Below, piece after piece: positions 51,703 to 61,166 of a stretch of 64,000 nt of DNA. The notes under the pieces were generated by a model. That model was not told the origin of the DNA. It made no database searches and worked only from the letters and a program-made list of their open reading frames with translations. The stretch is from NCBI GenBank assembly GCA_019429105.1, contig JAHYJE010000004.1, positions 1 through 64,000 of the forward strand, read 5' to 3'. Numbering within the stretch: position 1 is the first letter of the stretch; the number at the start of each line of letters is the position of its first letter. Source of the stretch: Syntrophobacterales bacterium (lineage in GTDB: Bacteria > Desulfobacterota > Syntrophia > Syntrophales > UBA5619). The translations under genes were made by a program, and so were the position numbers.

Positions 51703-51906
51703 AGCGACTCCTTTGAGTTGTTGGAACCAAGGCAGAAAAAAGCCTCTGTCAAAATTACTTGAAGGCATCATATTCATAATGACTCAAAAAATCAAGCGGT
51801 ATGTGGCGAGGGAAGGCCAATTTATTCGGCAGACAAGTGCCAGTTCGAGCCCTTTTCATTGCGGTCCCGCATAAATTATGACAGGATGCGCTGCCGTGGA
51901 GGAGGT

Positions 51907-53904
51907 ATGGAGAGCTTTAAGCTTGTCAGCGAATTCAAGCCGCAGGGGGATCAGCCGCAGGCAATTGCGGGACTGGTTGCCGGTTTGGAGAGGGGCGCCC
52001 CGCACCAGGTTCTGCTCGGAGTCACCGGTTCCGGGAAGACGTTCACGATGGCCAATGTGATCGCCGCTGTTAATCGCCCCGCCCTGGTTATCGCCCATAA
52101 CAAGACCCTGGCCGCCCAGCTCTACGGCGAGTTCAAGTCGCTCTTCCCGGAAAACGCCGTCGGCTATTTCGTCAGTTATTACGATTACTACCAGCCGGAG
52201 GCCTACATCCCCAGCACGGACACCTACATCGAGAAGGACTCGGCGATCAACGACGAGATCGACAAGCTTCGGCATGCGGCGACGCACATTCTGCTGGAGC
52301 GGCGGGATGTCATTATTGTCGCCAGCGTCTCGTGCATCTACGGCATCGGGTCCCCCGAGGCGTACCAGGGGATGCTTTTAATGATCGCAGAGGGGATGGA
52401 GATCGTGCGGGACGAGCTGTTGGCCAGGCTTGTCGAGATCCAGTATGAACGCAACGATATCGACTTCCACCGGGGAACCTTCCGGGTCCGGGGAGACAGC
52501 GTCGAGATTTTTCCGCCATACGAGGAGGACAAGGCGATCCGCGTCGAGTTTTTCGGCGACACGGTTGAGACGCTGGCGCTCGTCGATCCGTTGCGGGGCA
52601 AAAAACTGGAAAGATTGCGCAGGATTGCCGTTTATCCCGGCAGCCATTATGTGACAACGAAGGATAACCTGAAGCGGGCGATAGTGGCGATTCGTGAGGA
52701 GCTGGGGGTGCGTCTTCCGGAATTGAAGACGCAGGAAAAATTTCTCGAGGCGCAGCGCATCGAGCAGCGCACCTCCTTCGATATTGAAATGATGGAGGAG
52801 ATGGGCTACTGCTCCGGCATCGAAAACTACTCCCGCCATCTGACGGGACGCAAACCCGGCCAGCCCCCGCCGACCCTGATGGAGTACCTGCCGCAAGACG
52901 CGCTCATTTTTATCGACGAAAGCCACGCGACGCTGCCGCAACTTGTCGGGATGTACCGGGGCGACCGGGCGAGGAAGGAAACGCTGGTCAATTACGGGTT
53001 TCGCCTGCCCTCTGCTCTTGACAACCGGCCGCTGCGCTTCGAGGAATTCGAGACCTTCGCCAACCAGCGGATTTACGTTTCGGCAACGCCGGCCGTATAT
53101 GAACTCGATAAGTCAGAGGGGCGAGTTGTCGAGCAGATTATCCGGCCGACCGGTCTCATGGACCCGGAGATCATCATCCGGCCGGTCACAGGACAGGTGG
53201 ACGATCTGCTTGCCGAGATCCGTACTCGCGCTGAACGGGGGGAAAGGGTGCTGGTCACGACGCTGACCAAGCGGATGGCGGAGAATCTGACGTCATATTA
53301 CGAGGGGCTCGGCGTGCGGGTGAAGTACCTCCACTCCGACATCCACACGCTGGAGCGGGTGGAGATCATCCGGGATCTGCGGACCGGCGAATTCGACTGC
53401 CTGGTCGGGGTGAACCTGCTCAGAGAGGGGTTAGACATCCCGGAGGTTTCGCTGGTGGCGATTCTCGATGCGGACAAGGAGGGGTTCCTCCGGTCGGAGC
53501 GTTCGCTGATGCAGACAAGTGGACGGGCGGCCCGGAACGTCGCCGGCGTGGTGATCATGTATGCCGAGGTGATAACCAATTCGATCCGCAAATGTCTTGA
53601 CGAAACGAAGCGACGGCGGATTATCCAGGAAAGATTCAACCGGGAACACGGGATTACCCCGGAAAGCATCAAGACGGACATCCGTCGCATTCTTGGTTCC
53701 GTTTACGAGTCGGATTATGTTACGGTGGAGACCGTTTCGGAAGAGGCGGCGGCCTATGGGTCGGAAAAGGAGATTTCCGTTGTGATTCGCAAGCTGAAGG
53801 AGGAGATGAAAGCTGCGGCAAAAGAGCTGGAATTCGAGAAGGCGGCGGCTCTGCGCGACCAGATTCGCGACTTGACGAAGCTGATGCTGGAAATCGTAGA
53901 TTAA
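51907..53904 (+). CDS. uvrB: UvrABC system protein B
   Basis: A 665-residue protein from [10 protein letters not shown], behind GGAGGAGGT. Superfamily 2 helicase motifs: Walker [11 protein letters not shown], the beta-hairpin region [12 protein letters not shown] that clamps damaged [11 protein letters not shown], and the late motifs [17 protein letters not shown] and [11 protein letters not shown]-terminal UVR motif ([14 protein letters not shown]) binds UvrC. Complete and of standard length. A MITE-like element begins two bases after its stop codon. Confidence 0.97.
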   Translation: MESFKLVSEFKPQGDQPQAIAGLVAGLERGAPHQVLLGVTGSGKTFTMANVIAAVNRPALVIAHNKTLAAQLYGEFKSLFPENAVGYFVSYYDYYQPEAYIPSTDTYIEKDSAINDEIDKLRHAATHILLERRDVIIVASVSCIYGIGSPEAYQGMLLMIAEGMEIVRDELLARLVEIQYERNDIDFHRGTFRVRGDSVEIFPPYEEDKAIRVEFFGDTVETLALVDPLRGKKLERLRRIAVYPGSHYVTTKDNLKRAIVAIREELGVRLPELKTQEKFLEAQRIEQRTSFDIEMMEEMGYCSGIENYSRHLTGRKPGQPPPTLMEYLPQDALIFIDESHATLPQLVGMYRGDRARKETLVNYGFRLPSALDNRPLRFEEFETFANQRIYVSATPAVYELDKSEGRVVEQIIRPTGLMDPEIIIRPVTGQVDDLLAEIRTRAERGERVLVTTLTKRMAENLTSYYEGLGVRVKYLHSDIHTLERVEIIRDLRTGEFDCLVGVNLLREGLDIPEVSLVAILDADKEGFLRSERSLMQTSGRAARNVAGVVIMYAEVITNSIRKCLDETKRRRIIQERFNREHGITPESIKTDIRRILGSVYESDYVTVETVSEEAAAYGSEKEISVVIRKLKEEMKAAAKELEFEKAAALRDQIRDLTKLMLEIVD

Positions 53905-53906
53905 TG

Positions 53907-54080
53907 AGGCAATTGCAAAACTCCCCATTCTTGTCATTCCCGCAACGATTCTGAGCGGGAAAACGAAGTTTAATGTTCATAATCTGGTTCTAACTGCTTG
54001 AAAAAAACCATATTCCCGATAGAGACATTATGGACATTAAGCTGCGCTTTCGGGAATGACAAATGGTTTTGCAATTGGCT
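53907..54080. mobile_element. MITE-like element, copy 3 (174 bp)
   Basis: Left end AGGCAATTGCAAAACTCC, right end TTTTGCAATTGGCT. The interior differs from copies 1 and 2: it carries the 21-bp unit twice, once forward (53958-53985) and once inverted (54023-54050), around a GTCATTCCCGC string. TAATG occurs at both ends (53902-53906 and 54082-54086) and may be a target duplication, though one base is out of register. It starts two bases after the uvrB stop. Confidence 0.7.
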
Positions 54081-54142
54081 CTAATGTTCACAAATCGCAG
54101 ATTAATGGTCATAAATCGCAGATTAATGTTCACAGGCAGGCG
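54080..54142 (+). repeat. Short array of 21-bp repeats (non-coding)
   Basis: Three units of 21 bp: TCTAATGTTCACAAATCGCAG, written here as TCTAATGTTCAC + AAATCGCAG, then ATTAATGGTCAT + AAATCGCAG, then a decayed third unit ATTAATGTTCAC + AGGCAGGCG. It directly abuts mobile-element copy 3. The same unit and period encode the N-terminus of the regulator at 62796. Confidence 0.7.
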
Positions 54143-54224
54143 GCGAGGTATGGCCGGAATAATTGTTGACGCCCCGCTTTTCGCGGTTGAAGGGCGGTGA
54201 GCTTTAAGGGACAGGATTGGGAAA

Positions 54225-54851
54225 ATGGACGAAATTGCCGATAAAAAAGAGCTGCGCAAAAGGATTCTTAAAATCAGAAACGCACTGCCGCCCGAGGAAA
54301 GGGCGGTTAAGAGTGCGATTATAACAAGCAGGCTGACGGAGATGCAAGATTTTCGCCAGGCTGCCACCATCATGGTTTTTCTGAACTTTGGCAGCGAGGT
54401 TCAGACCGATGATCTGATCTCCTGGGGGTGGGAAAAGGGGAAAAGGATTGTTGCACCGCTCTGCTGCCCGGAAACCAGAGAGATGGCGCCTTGTGTCATA
54501 AATGATTTCAGCGACCTCGAAACAGGTCATTACGGAATCCGGGAGCCAAAAGCGGCCTGCTCGCTTGTCGTGCCGCCCGAGGAGATCGACGTGGTTCTCA
54601 TTCCCGCGGTGGCCTTCGATCGACAGGGCCGGAGGGTCGGTTATGGCGGCGGCTACTATGACCGTTTTTTGCCCAAGGTTCCCCGCGCCGCAAGGATCGG
54701 CATGGTTTTTTCCTGCCAGATCGTTCCTGCGGTCAATGCCGATGCTTATGACATCCCCGCGCAGAAAATAGTGACGGAAAAAGGCGTTATCGTTTCCGTA
54801 CTGGATGTTTCGCAACAACCGGAGGCAGAAGGGCGGGGAGCTCTCGATTGA
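54225..54851 (+). CDS. 5-formyltetrahydrofolate cyclo-ligase
   Basis: A 208-residue protein of normal MTHFS/YgfA length. Family motifs are KKELRKRILKIRNALPPEER at the N-terminus, the ATP/phosphate loop GYGGGYYDRFLPK and VVLIPAVAFDRQGRRVGYGGG. It converts 5-formyl-THF to 5,10-methenyl-THF with ATP, returning the storage folate to the one-carbon pool. No operon partner. In E. coli this gene follows 6S RNA, but none was recognised here. Confidence 0.93.
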   Translation: MDEIADKKELRKRILKIRNALPPEERAVKSAIITSRLTEMQDFRQAATIMVFLNFGSEVQTDDLISWGWEKGKRIVAPLCCPETREMAPCVINDFSDLETGHYGIREPKAACSLVVPPEEIDVVLIPAVAFDRQGRRVGYGGGYYDRFLPKVPRAARIGMVFSCQIVPAVNADAYDIPAQKIVTEKGVIVSVLDVSQQPEAEGRGALD

Positions 54852-54872
54852 CTGTTCAGACGTAAATATTCC

Positions 54873-54901
54873 TTGACAAGCATAAACTGCCGCCATAAAC
54901 T
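54873..54901 (+). promoter_or_regulatory. Promoter of the nfnAB operon
   Basis: TTGACA (54873-54878) and TAAACT (54896-54901) are exactly 17 bp apart, giving a leader of about 250 bases before nfnA. Confidence 0.6.
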
Positions 54902-54904
54902 CCC

Positions 54905-55156
54905 GCCGCGAAGGAGGTGAGGACATTGTGGGTGGAAGCAGGGTAGAGAAGGCTGAAAAAGTAACTTCAGGGAGCTATGGGCCTGCCTGCACGAAATAGC
55001 TCACGGTCGGGAAATGCGTCGGAAATTTCAGGGAAATGGGACTTGGTTTTGAGCAAGAATGCACCTGCGGTGAAGCGAAGCGTTTTGTGCAGTGCGCTGT
55101 CAGAAGGTTGATGTGGCCGCCGCGGGAATCCAGAAAAACTGAGGAGGGAAGAACGC
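54905..55156 (+). other. Long structured leader of nfnAB
   Basis: After the promoter a leader of about 250 bp carries inverted repeats CTGAA/TTCAG (54953-54957, 54966-54970) and GAGCTAT/ATAGCTC (54972-54978, 54996-55002). A 23-codon frame begins with GTG at 54928 behind GGAGGTGAGG and ends before the second hairpin arm. No known riboswitch class was recognised. It may be an attenuator or just a decayed region. Confidence 0.35.
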
Positions 55157-55996
55157 TTGTATAAGATTTTACACATTGAGCAACTGGTGCCCAGCATCCA
55201 TCTTTTTAAGGTTGAGGCGCCGGAAGTAGCGAAAAAGGCGCAAGCCGGACAATTTGTAGTCGTCCGGCTTGATGAAACGGGCGAGCGGATTCCACTCACT
55301 TTTGCTGACTGGGACGCTAAAGAGGGTACGGTTACCATCATCTTTATGGAAGTTGGCACCACTACCCATCGCCTGGCAAGAATGAAGGCCGGCGATTATA
55401 TTGCCGATTTTGTTGGTCCTCTGGGCGTGCCCACTCATGTCGAGAAATTCGGTACAGTGCTCTGCGTGGCGGGCGGGGTAGGCGTGGCGCCGGTTGTGCC
55501 GATTGCCCGCGCCTTGAAGCAGTCCGGCAATAAAGTAATCACGATCATGGGCGCCCGGAGCAAGAACCTGCTTTTTTGGGAAGACAGGCTAAGGGATGCC
55601 AGCGACAAAATGATAGTGACTACCGATGACGGGTCCTATGGCCGCAAGGCTCTGGTGACGGAACCGCTGAAGGAACTTCTGGAAGGCGCCGAGAAGATTG
55701 ACCGGATAATCGCCATTGGCCCCAGCATCATGATGAAGTTTTGCGCGGCGACGAGCAAACCTTTCGGCGTTAAAACTATTGTCAGCCTGAATCCGATAAT
55801 GGTTGACGGCACCGGCATGTGCGGCTGTTGTCGGGTGGCAGTGGGCGGCGTTACCAAATTTGCCTGTGTGGAAGGTCCCGATTTTGACGGGCACCAGGTG
55901 GATTGGAATTTGCTGGCGGCGCGCCAGCGCACTTACACGGCAGAGGAGAAACAGTCTCTGGAGCAGTGGCGCTGTCAGTGCGGCGAACAGAAATAA
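55157..55996 (+). CDS. nfnA: NfnA-like FAD/[2Fe-2S] subunit of ferredoxin:NADP oxidoreductase
   Basis: A 279-residue protein from a TTG start (MYKILHIEQL) behind GGAGGG with 8-base spacing; no ATG fits. It resembles the sulfide dehydrogenase/dihydroorotate dehydrogenase electron-transfer subunit family: FAD domain (ERIPLTFADWD), NAD domain (GGVGVAPVVPIA), and a C-terminal [2Fe-2S] site (TGMCGCCRVAVGG...FACVEGP). With NfnB it forms an electron-bifurcating enzyme linking NADH, NADPH and reduced ferredoxin in the cytoplasm of anaerobes. SudB is the alternative name. Confidence 0.9.
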   Translation: MYKILHIEQLVPSIHLFKVEAPEVAKKAQAGQFVVVRLDETGERIPLTFADWDAKEGTVTIIFMEVGTTTHRLARMKAGDYIADFVGPLGVPTHVEKFGTVLCVAGGVGVAPVVPIARALKQSGNKVITIMGARSKNLLFWEDRLRDASDKMIVTTDDGSYGRKALVTEPLKELLEGAEKIDRIIAIGPSIMMKFCAATSKPFGVKTIVSLNPIMVDGTGMCGCCRVAVGGVTKFACVEGPDFDGHQVDWNLLAARQRTYTAEEKQSLEQWRCQCGEQK

Positions 55997-56021
55997 GCTG
56001 AGAGGAGATAGAGGGAGCATT

Positions 56022-57419
56022 ATGGCCAAACTGAATTTGAATCGGATGGAAATGCCCCGGCAGGATGCAATCGAGCGGGGTAAAAATTTCAACGAAGTTG
56101 CCCTAGGATATACCAAAGAGATGGCAAAAGAGGAAGCTGGCCGCTGCATTCAGTGCGCCAAGCGCCCCTGTATGGAGGGATGTCCCGTTATGGTCGATAT
56201 CCCCGAGTTTATCAAGGCTGTTACCGAGGACAACATGCCGGAGGCGGTCCGGGCGCTTAAAGGCAAAAATGCCCTGCCCGGAATCTGCGGTCGGGTATGT
56301 CCCCAGGAGGTGCAGTGTGAAGCAGTATGCACCCTGGGGAAAAAGGGAGCGCCTGTCGCCATCGGGCGGCTGGAACGATATGTGGCCGACTGGGAGAGGG
56401 AGAATATCGCGCCGGCTGAGCGCAAGGTAGAACTGGCGACGGCTACCGGCAAGAAAGTGGCCGTGGTCGGATCCGGCCCGGCCAGTCTCACGGCGGCGGC
56501 AGATTTAACCAAAATTGGGCATGAGGTCGTAATCTTGGAAGCCCTGCATGTCGCGGGCGGCGTGCTGATGTATGGCATTCCCGAGTTCAGGCTGCCCAAG
56601 GCAATAGTTCAGGGTGAGGTTGACTATGTGAAATCACTGGGGGTTGAGATCAAGCTAAACTCCATTGTCGGCAAACTCAACACGGTTGATGAGCTCTTGC
56701 AAAATGGCTATTCCGCTGTTTTTCTGGGCACCGGCGCAGGACTGCCGATATTTCTGAATTGTCCCGGCGAGAACCTGAACGGCATCTATTCGGCTAACGA
56801 ATTTCTGACCAGGGTTAACCTCATGAAGGCGTACCGGTTCCCCGAGTATGATACCCCGGTGAGAATCGGGAAACGGGTTGCCGTTATTGGCGGCGGCAAC
56901 GTGGCAATGGACAGCGCCCGTTGCGCCCTGAGGCTCGGCGCCGAGAAGGTCTATGTTATCTACCGGCGTTCCGAGGTGGAGCTGCCGGCGCGGCATGAAG
57001 AGGTGGAAAATGCCCAGGAAGAGGGCATTGATTTCCGTTTTCTCACCAACCCCAAGCAGTTTATCGGCGATGAAAGCAACAACCTGGCGGCGATGGAGTG
57101 CTATCAGATGGAGCTCGGCGAGCCGGACGCAAGCGGCAGACGGCGTCCGATGGTTAAGGAAGGAAGCGAGTTCAAGATTGACGTTGACGTGGCGATAGTG
57201 GCCCTGGGCACCACCCCCAACCCGCTGATCGCACAGACCACGGCTGGACTGGAGACGACCAAGCACGGCACTGTCGTGGCGGATGAGTCCACAGGCAAGA
57301 CGGTGAAGGCGGGAGTCTGGGCGGGCGGCGACGTGGTTACCGGCGCCGCCACGGTCATCAGTGCCATGGGCGCCGGCAAACGGGCGGCGGCGGACATAGA
57401 CAAGTTTTTGCGCGGTTGA
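56022..57419 (+). CDS. nfnB: NfnB-like flavoprotein (NADPH/glutamate synthase small subunit type)
   Basis: A 465-residue protein from the ATG at 56022; the frame is open back into nfnA. The N-terminal Cys-rich domain (RCIQCAKRPCMEGCPV, GICGRVCPQEVQCEAVC) binds two 4Fe-4S clusters. The FAD fold (VVGSGPASLTAA) and the NADPH fold (VIGGGNVAMDSAR) follow. It accounts for the NADPH and ferredoxin half-reactions in NfnAB. GltD-like or SudA-like names also occur, but no GltB large subunit is present. It is followed by a strong terminator. Confidence 0.92.
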   Translation: MAKLNLNRMEMPRQDAIERGKNFNEVALGYTKEMAKEEAGRCIQCAKRPCMEGCPVMVDIPEFIKAVTEDNMPEAVRALKGKNALPGICGRVCPQEVQCEAVCTLGKKGAPVAIGRLERYVADWERENIAPAERKVELATATGKKVAVVGSGPASLTAAADLTKIGHEVVILEALHVAGGVLMYGIPEFRLPKAIVQGEVDYVKSLGVEIKLNSIVGKLNTVDELLQNGYSAVFLGTGAGLPIFLNCPGENLNGIYSANEFLTRVNLMKAYRFPEYDTPVRIGKRVAVIGGGNVAMDSARCALRLGAEKVYVIYRRSEVELPARHEEVENAQEEGIDFRFLTNPKQFIGDESNNLAAMECYQMELGEPDASGRRRPMVKEGSEFKIDVDVAIVALGTTPNPLIAQTTAGLETTKHGTVVADESTGKTVKAGVWAGGDVVTGAATVISAMGAGKRAAADIDKFLRG

Positions 57420-57453
57420 TCTCGCGCTGATTGCTGGAATTACTATGGGAATT

Positions 57454-57488
57454 AAAGAGCCTCGCTCCGAAAGGGAGTGGGGCTCTTT
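57454..57488 (+). terminator. Terminator of nfnAB
   Basis: AAAGAGCC (57454-57461) and GGCTCTTT (57481-57488) are complementary, with inner CTCC/GGAG pairs; the T-run is short. Confidence 0.75.
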
Positions 57489-57646
57489 AAATAAGGATGA
57501 ATATTCCCCGAGCTACCCAGAGCAGTTGACTGATGCAGACGTTCGCGGACTTGAAGTAACGATCCTCCGGAATCAACACATCCTTCTTCCGGATCACCGG
57601 TTCCCGCAGGTCACTTTCCCCTTCATGATCATCCCTTTGAAATCGG

Positions 57647-57901
57647 CTAAATTTCTCCCAAGCTAATGTCGGTTTCTCCCTTCGGCAGTGGAATGATATA
57701 AACCGGCTTGCGTATCCGGCGGAGAACCTTTTCGGAAACGTTTCCGAGGAAAGCATGGCCGATCGCTCCTTTACCGTGCGACCCCATGATGATTGTGTCG
57801 CAGTCGAGTTCATCCGACATGTTCAGAATTTCCGTTGCGGGATCGCCCTGGACGACATGGATTCCGAAAGAACCGCTTGTATCTTTGGAATCATATTCTC
57901 T
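57647..57901 (-). pseudogene. Universal stress protein, C-terminal fragment
   Basis: The frame encodes 84 residues without a start: VVQGDPATEILNMSDELDCD, then TIIMGSHGKGAIGHAFLGNV, then SEKVLRRIRKPVYIIPLPKG. This is the C-terminal half of a UspA protein, with ATP-loop GSHGKGAIG. An in-frame TAA lies directly before it and the N-terminal half is missing. It lies 15 bp behind dctM; full-length usp genes often follow TRAP genes (general knowledge), so the lost part was probably here. Confidence 0.75.
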
Positions 57902-57915
57902 TTACTCCTTTTATC

Positions 57916-59238
57916 TCAACCGGCAAGTGTTGCTGCCCGCGGGGCCCACATCAGAATGTCGGGAAAAATGGCAAACAGGGTCACTGCCACGAGTATCAGC
58001 AGGATAAACGGCACGACGCCCTGATAAATATGATTCAGTGTTATCTCAGGCGGCGCAACCCCCTTAAGATAGAAAATCGTATAGGCAAAGGGAGGCGTCA
58101 AAAACGATGTCTGCAGCACGACGATATTCATCAAAGCAAACCAGACAGGATCAAAGCCGAGCTTGACTGCGATGGGCGAAAAGAGCGGCACGGCAATCAT
58201 CACGATGCCGATCCAGTCCAGAAAACATCCCATAATAACGATAATGACCCACATCGCGATCAGAATGCCCCATTTGCCGAAGGGCAGCGCCAGAACCATC
58301 TCCTCAACGATATCGCCGCAGCCCAGCCGCATGAAGACGCTCGTAAAAAACGAGGCCCCGATCACGACCAGGTAAACCATGGCGGATGATTTCGCGGTGG
58401 CGAGCGCTGCGTCTTTAATAACCTTCCAGCTCAACGCTTTGTAAGCGGCGGCCATAATGACCGCCGCAAAGGCTCCAAACGCGGCTGCTTCCGTCGGCGC
58501 GGCCACCCCAAAAAAGATCGTGCCTAAAACCGCCAGAATGAGTATACACACGGGCGCTACCGAAGTGGCGAGCATCTGCAGCTTTTTCGGTAACGACACC
58601 CGGAGGTCTTCATGGATGGCCGGTCCCATTTCGGGCTTAATAAAACAGACAATACCGATGTAAAGAAGATACAAAGCCGACAGAATCACGCCCGGTAGAA
58701 AACAGCCGATCAACAAAGCGCCGACGGAAACATTCGCGGTGGGCGCATAGACCAGGATCAGGATACTTGGCGGAATCAAGATGCCCAGGGCACCGCCCGC
58801 GCAGACGGAGCCGCAGGCCAACGGTTTGTTGTATTTATATTTCATCATCGCCGGCATCGCCATTATGCCCATCGTGGTTACGGTTGCCCCGACAACTCCT
58901 GTCGCTGCGGCAAAGATCGTGGAAGCAGCAACTGTTGACATTGCGAGCCCGCCCCTCAATCCTCCCAGCATAACATACATGGCATCAAAGAGCCTTGTCG
59001 CGATTCCCGATTTTTCGATGACGATTCCCATATAAATAAACAGAGGAACGGCAATCAGCGTATTGTCGGAAAGGGCGACATGAATTCGCATCATAAAAAC
59101 ATTGCTGATCTGGGGCCCCACAAAAATAATGCCGAAAATCGTCGCGACGCCGGCCAGTGAAAAACCGATCGGGAATCCCATCAGGATCACTCCGATCAAA
59201 AGGGCTAACATCAGAACAGTGATCATTTCTAAACTCAT
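57916..59238 (-). CDS. dctM: TRAP transporter large permease (DctM)
   Basis: A 440-residue protein of standard DctM length. Family signatures: GVVGATVTTMGIMAMPAMMK, LACGSVCAGGALGILIPPSI, VAAPTEAAAFGAFAAVI. Last intact gene of a third TRAP set (dctP-dctQ-dctM on the minus strand). The start overlaps the dctQ stop by 4 bp. The ligand is unknown; neighbours suggest an alcohol-derived acid or hydroxy acid. Confidence 0.93.
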   Translation of the reverse strand: MSLEMITVLMLALLIGVILMGFPIGFSLAGVATIFGIIFVGPQISNVFMMRIHVALSDNTLIAVPLFIYMGIVIEKSGIATRLFDAMYVMLGGLRGGLAMSTVAASTIFAAATGVVGATVTTMGIMAMPAMMKYKYNKPLACGSVCAGGALGILIPPSILILVYAPTANVSVGALLIGCFLPGVILSALYLLYIGIVCFIKPEMGPAIHEDLRVSLPKKLQMLATSVAPVCILILAVLGTIFFGVAAPTEAAAFGAFAAVIMAAAYKALSWKVIKDAALATAKSSAMVYLVVIGASFFTSVFMRLGCGDIVEEMVLALPFGKWGILIAMWVIIVIMGCFLDWIGIVMIAVPLFSPIAVKLGFDPVWFALMNIVVLQTSFLTPPFAYTIFYLKGVAPPEITLNHIYQGVVPFILLILVAVTLFAIFPDILMWAPRAATLAG

Positions 59239-59756
59239 GAGACTTTCAGCTCCTTTCCCTTAATCAGCCGGTAAATCTCCTTGATGAAGACATTGACCCC
59301 CTGGAAAACCAACAGGAGAGTGCCGATGAGTATCCAGGTCTTGTAAGGATGGATCGGGGGAAAATAGCCGATAGAGGATCTTTCCAGAATCCTCCAGGAT
59401 TCTATGACATTCGGCACCATTGCCCAGACAATCATGACCCAGCACAAAAAGAACAGCGTCAGCATAAAAAATACATTCAAGAAAGCCTGCACCTTGACCG
59501 GGAACTTTACCAGAATCATGTCCACGCTGACATGTCCGCCCGTCTGCCAGGTATAGGCCATGGCGAAGATCAAGGCGATACTGCAGAGAAAATATGTCGC
59601 ATCGCTGCTCCATACAGTCGGAGAGTTGAATGCATAGCGCGCAAAGACTTCATAGACGAGCGAGAGAATCAACAAAATAAGGCAATACGATGCAAGCTTG
59701 GCGATTTTCTCATTGATGACATCGACAATCTTTATGAATCCAATAACGGTTTTCAT
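59235..59756 (-). CDS. dctQ: TRAP transporter small permease (DctQ)
   Basis: A 173-residue four-helix membrane protein from the ATG at 59756 behind GGAGTG; the frame stays open upstream for 13 more codons. It has the DctQ pattern EVFARYAFNSPTVWSSDATY and GGHVSVDMILVKFP. It is coupled to dctM by a 4-bp overlap. A hairpin lies between it and the binding-protein gene. Confidence 0.9.
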   Translation of the reverse strand: MKTVIGFIKIVDVINEKIAKLASYCLILLILSLVYEVFARYAFNSPTVWSSDATYFLCSIALIFAMAYTWQTGGHVSVDMILVKFPVKVQAFLNVFFMLTLFFLCWVMIVWAMVPNVIESWRILERSSIGYFPPIHPYKTWILIGTLLLVFQGVNVFIKEIYRLIKGKELKVS

Positions 59757-59813
59757 AATGACACTCCAAATTTCTCGTTCCTCAAAATAGGACATTGGCC
59801 TTTTTGGCCACGC

Positions 59814-59843
59814 GCCCGGCCGGAAGCAAAGCTCCGACCGGGC
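59814..59843 (-). promoter_or_regulatory. mRNA hairpin between dctP and dctQ
   Basis: On the minus strand GCCCGGTCGGAGC-TTT-GCTTCCGGCCGGGC forms a strong stem with one mismatch and one bulge. It has no T-run behind it. Like the hairpin at 8825, it sits between a binding-protein gene and its permease, where stabilisers or partial terminators set the ratio of proteins. Confidence 0.55.
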
Positions 59844-59871
59844 AACGCAAGAGGATAGGCATAAAGGAACT

Positions 59872-60936
59872 TTACTTCCGAACAGGCACCATGAAATGCT
59901 CGTATTCCGAAAAGTCCTTCCACATTTTATTTACGGAAGCCCATGTTTTGGTGGTATGGGGTCTGTTGATCTTCTTCACCTCGTCATCAATAAATTTCCA
60001 GGCTTTTTTCCGGAACTCTCTCTGGTCGGCGTCCTCAACACGGGTCAAGGTCAAGCCTTTGCTTTTGTAGAATGCCAGCGTTTCTACACCCTTGGTGATA
60101 TCTTCGGACCACTTCTGGATCGTCATGGCCATCGCGGCCGACTGAATGATGGCTTTGTATTCAGGGGACAACGCATTATATTTTGTTTTATTGAAACCCA
60201 GCTCAAAATAGCAGGTCGGCTGATGCATGCCGGGGCCGGCGACATATTTGGTTACTTCATGAAAACCCTGCTGTTTGTTCACGATCGGGGTGGAAAATTC
60301 CAGGGCATCCAGAATGCCCTTTTGCAGCGAGGGATACAGATCTACACCGGGCACCATCATGACGGAAACACCCATTGATTTAAGAATTTCCGCCCACCAG
60401 CCCGGGGTTCTGTATTTCAGGCCTTTAAAATCTTTGACATTCTTCAGGGGCTTGTTGGACATAGCCAACAATTCCGGGTGAGTTAAGCCGCCGGGAATGA
60501 CGATGACGTTCATGCCCATTTCATCATACATTTCCTGGAGGAGTTCCTTGCCCCCGCCGGAATACATCCAGGTTACGTACATGGTCGGTTCCAGATGCAT
60601 GGGAATGGATGCAAAGAAATTTGCCGACGGATGCTTGCCCTGCCAATAACCGGTCCAGCTGTGCCAGCCATCCAGGGTGCCTTTGGAGGTCGCCTCCATA
60701 TTCTCCATGGCTCCGACGACAGCTCCTGCGGGCAGCACTTTGATAACAAAATTGCCGCCGCTCATGTCACTGACACGTTTGGCAAAATCTTCCGCCATTT
60801 CATGAAGCAGCCACCCTTTGGCCCAGGTTGTCTGCATGGTCCAGCGCACTTTCTCCGCCGCTTGCGCGTAACCCCCAAAAATCAAGGAACCCATCAACAT
60901 CAAGACAAAAATAAAACCGAATATTCTGCTTTTCAT
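59872..60936 (-). CDS. dctP: TRAP transporter substrate-binding protein (DctP family)
   Basis: A 354-residue periplasmic protein with signal peptide (about 1-26, AQA-A) behind GGAGGAGG. The start of the mature chain (VRWTMQTTWAKGWLLHEMAE, of the alpha-keto-acid/mannitol-type DctP group) and GLKYRTPGWWAEILKSMGVS fit TRAP binding proteins. It is first gene of the dctPQM set. The 230-bp gap upstream holds no recognised gene; the promoter was not identified. Confidence 0.92.
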   Translation of the reverse strand: MKSRIFGFIFVLMLMGSLIFGGYAQAAEKVRWTMQTTWAKGWLLHEMAEDFAKRVSDMSGGNFVIKVLPAGAVVGAMENMEATSKGTLDGWHSWTGYWQGKHPSANFFASIPMHLEPTMYVTWMYSGGGKELLQEMYDEMGMNVIVIPGGLTHPELLAMSNKPLKNVKDFKGLKYRTPGWWAEILKSMGVSVMMVPGVDLYPSLQKGILDALEFSTPIVNKQQGFHEVTKYVAGPGMHQPTCYFELGFNKTKYNALSPEYKAIIQSAAMAMTIQKWSEDITKGVETLAFYKSKGLTLTRVEDADQREFRKKAWKFIDDEVKKINRPHTTKTWASVNKMWKDFSEYEHFMVPVRK

Positions 60937-61166
60937 CTCTTTCTCCTCCTCCTTTTTTTAGTCGTTCAGTTACGGTTTTCTTCTTCAAGTCTCCCGGCTC
61001 CGCCATGGAATTCTAACAGCACGATTACTGCTCCGAAATCTGCCGGCGAAAACTCCGATAAACTTCCTCGTACGTATCTTTTCTCCTGTAAAATACGGTT
61101 CTCCTTGTTTTTCAGCAACGCCGTTTGGCGGCTGCCGATTCATTTCGTTTCAAGATTCGGGCAGGA

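Noticed and set aside
54080-54142. CRISPR array
   Set aside because: The 21-bp units are tandem without spacers and only three are present; no cas genes in the window.
54905-55156. 6S RNA next to the 5-formyl-THF cyclo-ligase gene
   Set aside because: Position is downstream rather than upstream, and the large central bubble and closing stem could not be drawn.
55803-56021. Longer N-terminus for NfnB reaching into nfnA
   Set aside because: Family proteins start at the ATG at 56022, which has a ribosome site; the upstream part is an out-of-frame read of nfnA.
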